A DNA stretch of 64,000 nt from Edaphochlamys debaryana (taxonomy: Eukaryota > Chlorophyta > Chlorophyceae > Chlamydomonadales): positions 1 to 64,000 of the forward strand of contig JAEHOE010000256.1 of the NCBI GenBank assembly GCA_016858145.1. Direction: 5' to 3'. The position numbers and the translations under genes are program-made. The notes under the pieces are model-generated. The model saw only the letters and a program-made list of their open reading frames with translations, did no database searches and had not been told where the DNA came from. Positions 20,835 to 32,300 of the stretch are shown piece by piece. Position 1 is the stretch's first letter, and each line of letters starts with the position of its first letter.

Positions 20835-23800
20835 TCACGCCAGCCAGAAGGTGGGGCAGCAGTCGTGCGACTCGTCGAAGATGGCGAACTGCATGTGGCC
20901 CTGGGGGGTAGTGAACGGGAGCGGAGACAAGGAGGCGAAGAGTTTGCAGACGTGTCGGGGTCGGATGAAAGGACCAGGCAGTGCTAAAGAATGGACTGTT
21001 CCCGCCCTGCACCCTTGGGGCAGGCTGCGCTTTCCCCGCCTTTCGCCCTGTGAGACTCCGGTGCTGGCATCCCCACCTTGTAGCCCAGGTCCTCCAGGCG
21101 CCTGCACGACCCAAAGGCGCTGAAGCAGAAGGTGGCTCCGTCCACCTCCGCGGGGCTGTACTCGAGCTCCGTGAACTTGAACGAGGCGGCGCCCACGCTG
21201 GGGTAGCCGGCGGTCGAGGTGGCGCGCTTGCGACCGTTGATGGTGAGGCCCGACACGCTGCCGCGGCACTGGCCGACTGCGAGGCGCGGGCGGAGCGGGA
21301 GGGCGCTGCCAGTCAGCCTACGCATGCGGCTGGCGTACCGTACCGCCCGGTACGTGCCCGGTGCCTGGCACAAACACCGCCGGGAAGCGGCCCCTGCCTG
21401 CTGCCCCGGCGCTCACCGATGACAATCTCCAGCTTAGTAAAGTCCATGTTGCAGCAGGTGGAGCCACGGCCGGGGCCGTCGAACTCGCGGCAGCCGGCGC
21501 CCGACCACTGCCAGACCGGGCGCAGCGAGACGGTGGTGCAGTAGGTCGAGGACCCGACGCTGGTGTTGTCGGCGACCTGCGGGGAAGGGGGCGAGGAGGG
21601 CACAAGGGGCGCGGCAAGAGGGACGCGCGGCCCTCGCGTGCTGACGTGCTGGGCATCAGCCGAAGGCCTCGCCCGGTGCACCGACCCGGCCGTGTGGCCC
21701 TCCGACATACCTTGACGAGGGGCGACAGCAGGAAGGGCTGACCCGAGGTGGCGTCGCGGCAGCCGTGGAACTGTGTGGGCGGGCGGGTTGGGGTCAGTTT
21801 GGGTAATGGCACCGTGTCAAGGAAGCGGCCTCATGAGATTCGGGATGAGCGCAAGCGTGCGGCAGCGGCCGAAACAAGGTGAAGCGTCAGCTTGGAGCAC
21901 GCGATCCTACCTTGGTGAGAGGCGGCGAGGGCGGCGCACGAGGTGGCTTGGGGCTGCGAGGGGCCGTAGGCGCAGCGGGCTTTGAAGGGGCGGCGGGCTG
22001 GAGGGGTACGGCGGGGGTGCCGGGTACAGTCGGAGCACCAGGCGTCCCAGGGGCGCTGGGCTTTGGGGGAGCGCTGGGGGCAGCGGGCTGGAGGGGAGAC
22101 GCCGGTGTGCCAGGGGCGGTCGGGGCACCCGGCACAAGAGGATAGGCGGGCGCGTTGGGCATCGAGGGGGAAGAAGGGATCGACGGCAACAGAGGCGGCG
22201 GAGGGTACGACGGCGCATCAGGCGCGTACGGCTCGTCAGGCGTGTACGGCGCATCCGGGGTCAAGGGCGCGTCTGGCACAGAGGGGTAGGCGGGCGCTGA
22301 GGGGTAGGCAGGAGCCGAAGGGTAGGCGGGCGCAGCGGGGTAGGCAGGCGCAGAAGGGTAGACAGGGGCGGAGGGGGCGGGAGGTGCCGTGGGATAGGCC
22401 GGGACGGAAGGGCTCGGCCTGAGCGGGGGGCCCGGGGGCTTCCGAGTAGGCGTTAGGGGCTGCCCCGGCGGCTCAGGAGAGGGCGGGCTGGGGCTTCCGG
22501 GCGGAGAGGGGGAGGAGGGGGGTAGGGGGCTCGGAGGGGATGGGCTGGAGGGGGGTAGGGGGCTCGGAGGGGATGGGCTGGAGGGGGGTAGGGGGCTCGG
22601 AGGGGATGGGCTGGAGGGGGGTAGGGGGCTCGGAGGGGATGGGCTGGAGGGGGGCAGGGGGCTCGGAGGAGTTGGGCTGGAGGGCGGAGAGGGAGATGGC
22701 GGAGAGGGGGAGGGGGGAAGCGGCGACGGCGGGGAGGGGGACGGAGGGGATGGCGAGGGAGGAAGCGGCGATGGGGGCGAGGGGGATGGCGGCGAAGGGG
22801 ATGGCGTAAGCGGGGGTGAAGGAGATGGCGGAGAGGGGGAGGGAGGAGATGGGCTGAGAGCCACAGTTTTGGGCGGCCTGGGCCTGGGCGGCGAGGGGGA
22901 AGGAGGCGACGGCGGGCTTGGCGACGGGGGCTTGGGGCTGGGCGGCGAAGGAGAGGGCGGCGACGGAGATGGGGGCTTGGGGCTTGGAGGAGACGGCGAC
23001 GGGGGCTTGGGGCTCGGAGGCGAGGGAGAAGGCGGCTTGGGAGGGGAGGGGGACGGTGGTGACGGCGACGGGGGTTTAGGGCTTGGAGGAGCTGGAGATG
23101 GGGGAGAGGGGGAGGGGGGCTTGGGGGGCGATGGAGATGGAGGTTTGGGGCTAGGAGGAAGTGGAGAAGGCGGCAATGGCGAGGGGGGCTTGGGGCTTGG
23201 AGGGCTTGGGGAAGGCGGCGACGGTGAAGGGGGCTTGGGGCTTGGAGGGCTTGGGGAGGGCGGCGACGGTGATGGGGGCTTGGGGTTGGGGGGAGATGGT
23301 TTGGAGGGAGGCTTGGGATTGGGAGGGCGGGGGGAAGGCGGTGAAGGTGACGGGGGCTTGGGGCTCGGCGGGCTTGGGGAAGGGGGCTTGGGGCTTGGAG
23401 GGCTAGGGGAGGGCGGCGACGGTGATGGGGGCTTGGGGTTGGGGGGAGATGGTTTGGAGGGAGGCTTGGGATTGGGAGGGCGGGGGGAAGGCGGTGAAGG
23501 TGACGGGGGCTTGGGGCTCGGCGGGCTTGGGGAAGGGGGCTTGGGGCTTGGAGGGCTAGGGGAGGGCGGCGACGGTGATGGGGGCTTGGGGTTGGGAGGA
23601 GATGGTTTAGAGGGAGGCTTGGGGCTGGGCGGGCTTGGGGAAGGGGGCTTGGGGCTGGGCGGGCTTGGGGAAGGGGGCTTGGGGCTGGGCGGGCTTGGGG
23701 AAGGGGGCTTCGGCGATGGGGGCTTGGGGCTGGGCGGGCCAGGGGATGGAGGCTTGGGGCTGGGCGTGGGGCCCCCGCCGCTGGTGCCGCAGGAGGGGCA

Positions 23801-25157
23801 GGAGGTGGCGTTGTCGCGGTCGCGGAAGATGTAGCTGGGGGGGGGAGGGGGAGGGGGTCGTGGAGGCCTGCGTGAGAAGGGCCCACGCACCAGCTGCGGG
23901 TACCGTTTGCCAGGTCTGGCGGGAGCCTAGCAAGTGCAAGTCGATCCGCCGTGTGCCGGTTTGCTACTGTCCCCCCTCCCCGCGCGACTCCCTCCCGCCC
24001 TACGTGCAGTTGCCGTTGTTGGTCATGCAGAGCTGGTTGAGGGAGCTGCAGACGGGGCGGTCCTCCACCTCGAGGCAGAAGCTGATGCCCGCGGCGGGAA
24101 TGGTGTTGACGCTCAGGCCCAGCCCCTTCCAGATAAACTGCGCGGCACGACAGGGCCCAGTGCAGAGCAACAACACATGGGTCATCACTCGCCAAAATTG
24201 CATCGTCCCCTATGCATCACGCCCAGCAAGCCGACTCGTCAGGCGGTTGCCGCAATCTTGCGCGGCCCGCTGGTGACCGCCCCTGCGCACCTGGGAGCTG
24301 GTCCGGTAGGGGCCGTCCAGGTCCACATTGAACCAGTCCTGGCCGCCAACAGTAGCGAAGAAGACACTGGTCCCCCAGCAGCCGTTGCCTGAAGAGCAGC
24401 GCAGGGGGGGAGGGGAGGGCAAGTGACGAGGGGGGGCTACGCATGCGGCTCCCAAACCGTCGTCTACCCCCTGACACAGCCTCAGCTGCATCTTCCCTCC
24501 AGCCCTGCCGCGTCACCCCTGTCTCCCCATGCAATTCACCCCCACCGCCACCAACTCCCTCCCACCCACCCCCACAACCCACTCACTGATGGAGAGCAGA
24601 ACCTGGTTGAGCGGCAGCGCGGCGTTCTCCGCGCAGCAGGCCGCAGGCAGCAGGCCGCAGCCGGGGGCCGTCAGCTTCCAGCAGAACCTGCGGAGCGGCC
24701 GGGGGGAGCGGTGCGCGGCGTCGACCCGTGCCCCATCCGGGCACCCCCGCCGCGTTTCGCCTGAACCCCGCCTGGCCGCGCGCACTTGTTGTAAGTGGTG
24801 CCGAAGAAGTCGGTCGTCTGTGTGGCGCTCTCAAAGGCCAACCGGTAGGGGGAGCAGCCGCAGTTCATCGTGGAGGGAATGCAGGTGCAGGGGGCTGACT
24901 GCATGCTGCGACGACCCATGCCGAAGGCAGCGAGAAGACGGTGGCCAGAGGGCTTCTGCTCTAGCGTGAAGGGGTTGCATGCTTGGACGCCTGCAGAACG
25001 TGAAGGGGCGAAAGATGCGCGGGATGTTGCCCAGGCCAACCAATCAACAAGAGTAGTCCCCCCGAGAGCCGTGGAACTTACTGTTAGCGAGTGCAAGCAG
25101 CAGCGCCGCAGAGAGAGCGGCGCGGCCGCTCCAGGCCTCCGTTTCGCGTCGGCGCAT
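20835..25157 (-). CDS. Pherophorin PHB (pherophorin domains at both ends)
   Basis: Ten exons: 25157-25082, 24990-24786, 24687-24587, 24388-24291, 24137-24004, 23834-21911, 21770-21711, 21576-21417, 21276-21077, 20900-20835; about 1007 residues. A short signal peptide ([20 protein letters not shown]) is followed by a classic pherophorin domain: [40 protein letters not shown] and [20 protein letters not shown], ending NNGNCT. The 1924-nt rod exon carries [10 protein letters not shown] repeats, 33-bp [11 protein letters not shown] units, the linker [13 protein letters not shown] and the Tyr-rich [19 protein letters not shown] segment shared with PHA. The C-terminal domain ends [17 protein letters not shown]. 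Its last four exons (60, 160, 200, 66 nt) have exactly the PHA sizes and near-identical sequence, showing duplication or gene conversion. The rod stays in frame. Confidence 0.93.
22505..22690 (-). repeat. 33-bp in-frame rod repeat in PHB
   Basis: About five near-identical 33-bp units (11 codons, [15 protein letters not shown]), spaced 22531, 22564, 22597 and onward. Near identity at third bases suggests recent expansion. Confidence 0.88.
23200..23620 (-). repeat. 153-bp in-frame higher-order repeat in PHB
   Basis: A 153-bp (51-codon) block beginning at GATGGGGGCTTGGGGTTGG recurs at 23271, 23424 and 23577. Each block encodes [21 protein letters not shown] sequence. The length is a multiple of three, so copy changes keep the frame. 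Confidence 0.85.
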
Positions 25158-28100
25158 CGCCGATGCGAAGCAACAGGGCCGCGAGCGCGGGCGTGCAGCA
25201 CCTCAGCCCAGCACTTGCAGGTGTATGAGCGGTGACAGAAACGTCACGGTGAGAGCCGGAGCGCCTGGCTCTCGCAATTAGTGAAATGCTCTGACTCCGG
25301 CTGTCTCCCTCACCAGCCAGCTAAACAGGCTGTGTAAGTGGTAGTTTACAGCCAGCTGCCGGCCGTCTGTATTGGGGCTTCCGCGGGAATGCGGCTAGGG
25401 TCCGTCGTTCGCGCCAATTTGAAAGGCTGGATCGATCGCGTGCGGGCACGAGCAGCTCGGCCGGTTGGCCGATTGCGCTCACAAGCCAGGACCGCTTAGG
25501 ACATTCCTAGTTCATCCGCCACGTTCTAGCTCTGATAGAGGCCCCTGGAGCCTTTGGCCGGCTGGGACGGTTAGACCCAGGTGCACACATAACCAGCTTC
25601 ACATTCATTTCGCCTCCTCGCCCGCCAAGCGGGTTTTTGGCGGGTTGAGCAGCGGGAACATCAACTGGTGGCAAAGCGTAGGTATTCAGCTGACGCCAAA
25701 TGTGCTCGCGGACTGTTCGGCCCGTGCACATTCATGCGAACCCCCGCTAATTCTCGGGGGTAGCGGCTTCCCTGAGGCCCAAAGGCCAGAGTTATTGTCG
25801 AATGGGCTTGCATCTCGACCTTTTGGTGCGCGGATTCCCTGTCTCGTTGCTGCACGCATCCCGCGGAACCCCCCCGCTCGCCGGGCAGGGCCGGGCCAGC
25901 GCCGGGCACCACTCCCACAACTCATGATGGATTGCCGCTCCCATCGGATGGCCCGGACAATAACTTCAACTTGTCGGCCCTAGCTACCGGTACGCGCTTG
26001 TCACGAGACGTCACGAGCTTGCGCAGGCGGCATGCGGCCACCCCTGGTGGTCTATCCCCTGGGGCGGCCTTTCACGGGCGGGGCGCCGCAGCTGACTCAG
26101 TCGGACGCTCCACTCAGCAGCCGCACTCAGCCTCGAAGCACCATGCCAGCAAGTTGCGAGGGCGACACGATGACGTAGCACCAAAGGGTCTGATCTGTTG
26201 GACGGGTCCAGCCAATTGGCAGGCCGCTGGGCAAGCTGGACTGCTGCAGCCCCCACAACAGCGGTCCACCCCAGGCGCGGTGTGGCAGCAAGCCCATCCA
26301 AACCGGCGAAGCGGCCCGGCTGCAGACGCCTACCGGGGCCCCAGTTGATTGCGGTTCCGGTACCACCGGGCCAGCGGGGGGGTGCCCTGAAGCGTTTGCT
26401 AGGTAGGCGCATACCGGTTATGGGTCAGTAGCAATAGTCGTGAAATAGAGGGGCAGGCCAGCGGTTATGGGCCTTCGTAGCTGTCAGAAGGGGGGAGTAT
26501 CAGGACGAAGAGCGTCCGCCCTTCACGCCATGACTCCAGCGCACTTACACCTGGATGCGAGCATGCAACGGTTAAACAGGGTTACGCCAGCTCTGTGCGG
26601 GAGGCGCTCCATCCACAGGGGGCGGGGGGGTACACCATCATGAAGTACCAGCACCCAGTAAGGCATCTAGTTGGCCCCGACCGGTCTGGACAAACATCGG
26701 GTCCAGCAGCAAGCACACTCCCCTCGTTTGCTTAGGTCAGCGGCCTGCTTGAAGTACGCACTCCTCATCTTTCCCTCCAGGCCCCACTGAGGCAGGCCAC
26801 TGAGAGCTACAATAGCAGGTGCGGCAGGAGCCGCTTTGTGGGTCAATGGACGCGCCCATGGTCGTCAAGGGACAAAACCCGAGTCTGGCAATTGCCCCAG
26901 GACGGCTTGCAAGCAATATTATAGCTCACGCAGAGCACAATGCGTAACTGCAGGGATGAATTACGTTGCAGTCTTTATGCTTGTGCAGTAGTGGTGCCGT
27001 ATGTCGATCGTGCGTGGCTGGGTGGGTCAAGGGGGGCACAATCTTTTCCCTACCCCCCCCCCCTCACACACACCTGTTCCTGGCCTGAGTTGCCTCTCAA
27101 GGTCCGAGTGGTCCCCGGCCCCGGCCTTCCCCGGCCTTACCTGGCTGGACCTCTCCGCCTGCCGCCCCAGCCTGAGGGATGCTTGCTTTCGGCCCCGACT
27201 CCTTGCCGGCTTTCCCTGAATTCCCAATGTCATGCCCCAATGGCAACCTACCCCCCCAGACCGACGACCGACCGACCCGTACAGTGTATGACACTGTCGT
27301 ACAAGGCCTGTTCGCACTCGATTTCATGCCATTCGCCTTTCGCTGGACTCCTGGCCACGTGCTCCATCCATGGGCGCGCACAGCACTCACGGGGGCCCAC
27401 GTTGGTCGGGTACCGCTGACGGCCCCGACCCGTCACATGACCAACGGCTCGACACCCTCGGTGAGGGGCGATATCAGGGCTTCTTTGCATGTAATGTGCG
27501 GGCTGAGGCGCGGGAGTGGGCTTCTGGGAGCACCTGGGAGACGCCTTCCGGTGGCCGCGTGTGTGCCCGGGGCCCGCCATGCCGACATGTCCCACCGGTT
27601 CCGACCCCCTTCCACTACTGAGGGGGTACGAAGTACGAGTGACTTGCCAACATTATATCCTGCCTTGCTGCATGCTCATGGCGTGTGGGATGATGCTGGG
27701 CGCTGCTCTGAGCCGCGGTGACAAAGTCGTGGCGCCGCCCCGCCCAAAATCCCCCCGATCCCCCAACCCGACGACCGGCCGGAAACCTCTGTCCTTAAAT
27801 CTTTGAAAGCGGACAAAAGCGGCTCCTCTTCCCAAGCTCCTTCCAGATGAGGCATGATGTATGTTCGAGAAGGATCTAACCTCCCCCGCCCCCCTGGGCC
27901 CCCCTTCATCCCACCTGGGATTGCAATTTGCTGGCCTTGCTTTTTGCGTATGTAACCTCGTCCCCGTTTCCCATTCCCCCTATGTTTACCCCACCGGAGG
28001 CAAGGTGCTCTCGTGCCTAGAACGCGGCCCGCTTGTTGTGTGGGGGCGCCCCGAAGACCCGCTCAACTCCTGCCAGACCCCAACCTGGAAAGCCTCCCCG

Positions 28101-29342
28101 CCAGTCCGCCCAGGTGACCCGCCCAACCCCGACACCGCTAGAGCAAGACGAGCAAGACTCTGGACTCTGGAATAAGAGCTGCACAGCGGCTTTGTCGCGC
28201 GCACAAGACAAGCTAGGTCACGTGATGCCGTGCGGTGGGCTGAACTGTGTTTGGAGCACGGTTATCTCAGGCCAGCCTTACACAGCCTGACCCCACAGCA
28301 CGAGATGCACGAGACGCACGATATGCATTCCACGTGCAACAAAGGGCGAACGCAGGCGGGGGTGCGGTTTTGATGAATGCGGGGGGTATGAAGCGTAGGG
28401 GTGACCACCCCTGGAGGGGCGGGCGTAGGGCGTGGTCGCGAACTACGCATGCGGCGGGGGGGAAAGGAGACACGGGAGACGATGCGGGGGGGGGGGGGGA
28501 GGGCGGGATGGGCATGGGGCAGAGTGCATGTATGACTATGACGCTCGCCGACTGCCCGACCCGTGTTCAGCGGGGAGCGGCCGTCGGCCACCGGCCACCG
28601 CGTGACTACAGACGCTGCGGATGGAGCCGCGTCGAGGCGCTAGCATGGCGGTTGGCCTGGCCTAGAGCGGGCGAGGCCAGCATGAGGGCTACCACGGCAG
28701 AACAAGTAAGCTAGTAAGTGCACCGTCGAGTGACCGTCGATGGTGGCACCATAAGTTCTCCCCGGCCTGACATTCCCTCCTCGTCGGGTCCACCACATGT
28801 CGGTCGCAGACGGACACCAAACCGAGGCCCTTTTAAGGGCTGTACAAGCACCATGTGCACTCAGTGAGTACTGGTCTATGTGAGCTTTTGCTGGCGCTGG
28901 AGCTGAGCGACGCTACGACGGTGTCGGTAGCATCAGACTCGAAAGGCTCGCTTGCTCGTACCTGTTTGTAGCCCGCGTTCCGCCGACGCCCATAAGTAGC
29001 AAGCACTGCCACTCTTTATCTATTATTGTCAGCCAGGACGCGCTACCCAGCGCTCGGGCGGCAACCGGCACACAACCGGAGCAGCGGACCGGCCCCACGA
29101 CATACTGCGCAACTCATCGAGTTTACGCGAGGTAGCCAGCCTTGTACTCATACCAGTGTTAGGACTGCACTGCTCTCGCGGGCTGCGCCGTGCGTGTTCA
29201 CCTCTCGGCGCTAGCAGGTCACCCTCGGAGTGCCTCGTTGTTGCAGCAGCTGAGCGAGTACTCAAGCTCCCTCTTTTGTTGTGCCTATGCAGGAAGACCA
29301 TACTTAGTGCACGGTCAACTGGCCGACGACTCGATCGCCGCG
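25158..29342. other. 4.2-kb gene-free region between divergent PHB and PHC
   Basis: No supported exon on either strand. It contains copy B of the dispersed repeat and, at its ends, the upstream regions of PHB (minus) and PHC (plus). GC is lower and less stable than in the genes; many short open frames here lack homology, splice context or codon bias. Confidence 0.55.
27232..27980 (+). repeat. Dispersed repeat, copy B
   Basis: Partner of the copy at 14459-15055, same orientation and landmark order. It carries about 200 bp of extra sequence (about 27755-27950) before the shared ACCTCGTCCCCGTTTCCCAT end, so one copy has gained or lost a segment. Confidence 0.85.
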
Positions 29343-32300
29343 ATGCTCTCCGGGCGACGCCCAAGAGCAGCTGCTGGCACAGCAGCTTTGACCATCTTCT
29401 TCGTTTGTGAGCTGGTCCTGTGGGTCGCTGTACCTGCTCATGCGTCATGGGCCCCGTCCGCCGTGCCAGACGTGCTCGTTCACGACGTCGGCTCCCACAA
29501 GCCCCATGCCCACACGTCGTGGCAGCCTGAGCGCTTGCTCTTCGGCAGCGCGCGACGTAGCTTGCGCGCCGGCGGCCCCAGCGGCTGCAGCAGCACCGGG
29601 TTTGATTGCTCCGACCTGGACAAGTGTGTGGACATCGAGTGCATCCACATCGACGAGGACACCACGGTGATCCGTATCCGCTTCAACCTGGGCTCTGGCC
29701 CCGACGCCTGCAAGTCAGGCGACTCCATCTCCTGGGTGGGTAGGCTATATCTCAGGACGGGGGCTCGGGAGGGGGCGCTGGGTGGGCGAGGACTTGGCAC
29801 GGGCAGGCAAGGGGCAGGCCAGCCGCCTGCGATGCGACCGTCGCCGCACCCGCTCCGCCGGCACCAACTCACGCCCACACTCCCCTGCCCGGCCACAGAT
29901 CTGTTGCCGCAACCCACTGGGCGGCAACAGCCCCTGCACCATTCAGTCTTGGTGAGCCGTGCTAGGGCCATCTCATCCGGGGCATGATGAGGTGTACAGC
30001 ACGCCACCTTGCCTTGCTTCTCCCACCAAGCTTGACACCCTAGGGTTGAGGCCTCAAGCAACCAAGTCCCCACCTTGCCCCGCTCACAGCGATGGCCAGT
30101 GGCGCTCCGGTGATAGCACCTGCGCAGAGGTCACTACAGTGACGTACGAGGTAGGGGGAGGGTATCGCTGGCCCGATCGACCTGGGCAGCAGCGCACGCT
30201 GGTGACCCACCCGGGGCGTCACCCCTTGGCCGTTCCCGCCCCTGCTCCTGCCGCCGGCAGGTCCCCGTGGGCACTCCAAGCCTGACTCTGCAGGTGGGTG
30301 CGCCGCTCAGGGCCTGGTGTACTCGTGATGCATTGCCGGCCCAGCCACGCTCGCCGTGCCACAAGCTCCTGGGCCCATGCAGGTCCACGACGGCCAGATC
30401 CGCACCGGCAACACCGACTGCGCAGCCAACGGCGGCCAGGGCCCCAACCCCGGGCAGTGCTGCGCCGGCTTCGGCAACGGGGACTGCTCTTCAATTTGCA
30501 CGTGGACGGTGGACCTCACCAAGGTGGGGGCTCCAGCTCCGGTTCAGAGATCCCAATACAGCCCCGCCACCCCCAAATGCTGACCAGTGCAAGTCCTTTC
30601 GCAGATTGCGTCCTGCGTGCCCCCCCCGCCATCGCCCAAGAGCCCACCACCCAGCCCCAAGCCACCGTCGCCCCCGCCTCCGAGCCCCAAACCGCCCTCC
30701 CCGCCACCTCCTCCGAGCCCGTCGCCACCTTCGCCGCCCCCTCCTCCAAGCCCCAAGCCCCCCTCCCCTCCTCCCCCTCCAAGCCCGTCGCCACCTTCGC
30801 CGCCCCCCCCTCCAAGCCCCAAGCCGCCCTCCCCGCCACCTCCGCCTAGCCCCAAGCCACCCTCCCCGCCACCTCCTCCAAGCCCCAAGCCGCCCTCCCC
30901 GCCGCCCCCGCCAAGCCCGTCACCCACCCTCGCCTCCACCCCCACCAAGCCCCAAGCCACCGTCGCCACCTCCCCCTCCAAGCCCCAAGCCGCCCTCCCC
31001 GCCTCCTCCCCCAAGCCCAACACCCCCCTCGCCGCCGCCTCCCCCCAGCCCCAAGCCCCCCTCCCCGCCTCCCCCCGCCCAGCCCCAAGCCGCCGTCACC
31101 GCCCCCTCCTCCCAGCCCCAAGCCGCCGTCACCGCCCCCTCCTCCCAGCCCCAAGCCCCCCTCCCCTCCCCCTCCCCCCAGCCCCAAGCCCCCCTCCCCG
31201 CCGCCGCCTCCTAGCCCCAAGCCGCCCTCCCCGCCACCGCCACCCAGCCCCGAGCCTCCGGGCCAGCCCCTCCAGCCTGCCAAGAAGCCTCCTCGCCCAC
31301 CGCCTCGGCCCTCGCCTCCAGTACCCGCCATCACCCTCCCCACCGCCTCCCCCTCCAAGCCCCAAGGCCGCCGTCCCCACCTCCCCCGCCCAGCCCCAAG
31401 CCGCCCTCCCCCTCCCCCTCCGCCCAGCCCCAAGCCGCCCTCCCCTCCCCCTCCCTCCCAGCCCCAAGCCTCCCTCCCCTCCCCCTCCCTCCCAGCCCCA
31501 AGCCGCCGTCACCGCCCCCTCCTCCCAGCCCCAAGCCCCCCTCCCCTCCCCCTCCCCCCAGCCCCAAGCCCCCCTCCCCGCCGCCGCCTCCTAGCCCCAA
31601 GCCGCCCTCCCCGCCGCCGCCTCCTAGCCCCAAGCCGCCCTCCCCGCCGCCGCCTCCTAGCCCCAAGCCTCCCTCCCCGCCACCGCCACCCAGCCCCGAG
31701 CCTCCGGGCCAGCCCCTCCACCCTGCCAAGAAGCCTCCTCCCCCACCGCCTCGGCCCTCGCCTCCAGTACCGCCATCACCCTCCCCACCGCCTCCCCCTC
31801 CAAGCCCCAAGCCGCCGTCCCCACCTCCCCCACCCAGCCCCAAGCCGCCCTCCCCTCCCCCTCCGCCCAGCCCCAAGCCCCCCTCCCCTCCCCCTCCTCC
31901 CAGCCCCAAGCCTCCCTCCCCTCCCCCTCCTCCCAGCCCCAAGCCGCCGTCACCGCCCCCTCCTCCCAGCCCCAAGCCCCCCTCCCCTCCCCCTCCCCCC
32001 AGCCCCAAGCCCCCCTCCCCGCCGCCGCCTCCTAGCCCCAAGCCGCCCTCCCCGCCGCCGCCTCCTAGCCCCAAGCCGCCCTCCCCGCCGCCGCCTCCTA
32101 GCCCCAAGCCGCCCTCCCCGCCACCGCCACCCAGCCCCGAGCCTCCGGGCCAGCCCCTCCAGCCTGCCAAGAAGCCTCCTCGCCCACCGCCTCGGCCCTC
32201 GCCTCCAGTACCGCCATCACCCTCCCCACCGCCTCCCCCTCCAAGCCCCAAGCCGCCGTCCCCACCTCCCCCACCCAGCCCCAAGCCGCCCTCCCCTCCC

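Noticed and set aside
29190..29342. Upstream in-frame ATG as the PHC start
   Set aside because: It would put 51 polar residues before the hydrophobic signal segment; ATG 29343 places a normal signal peptide at the N-terminus.
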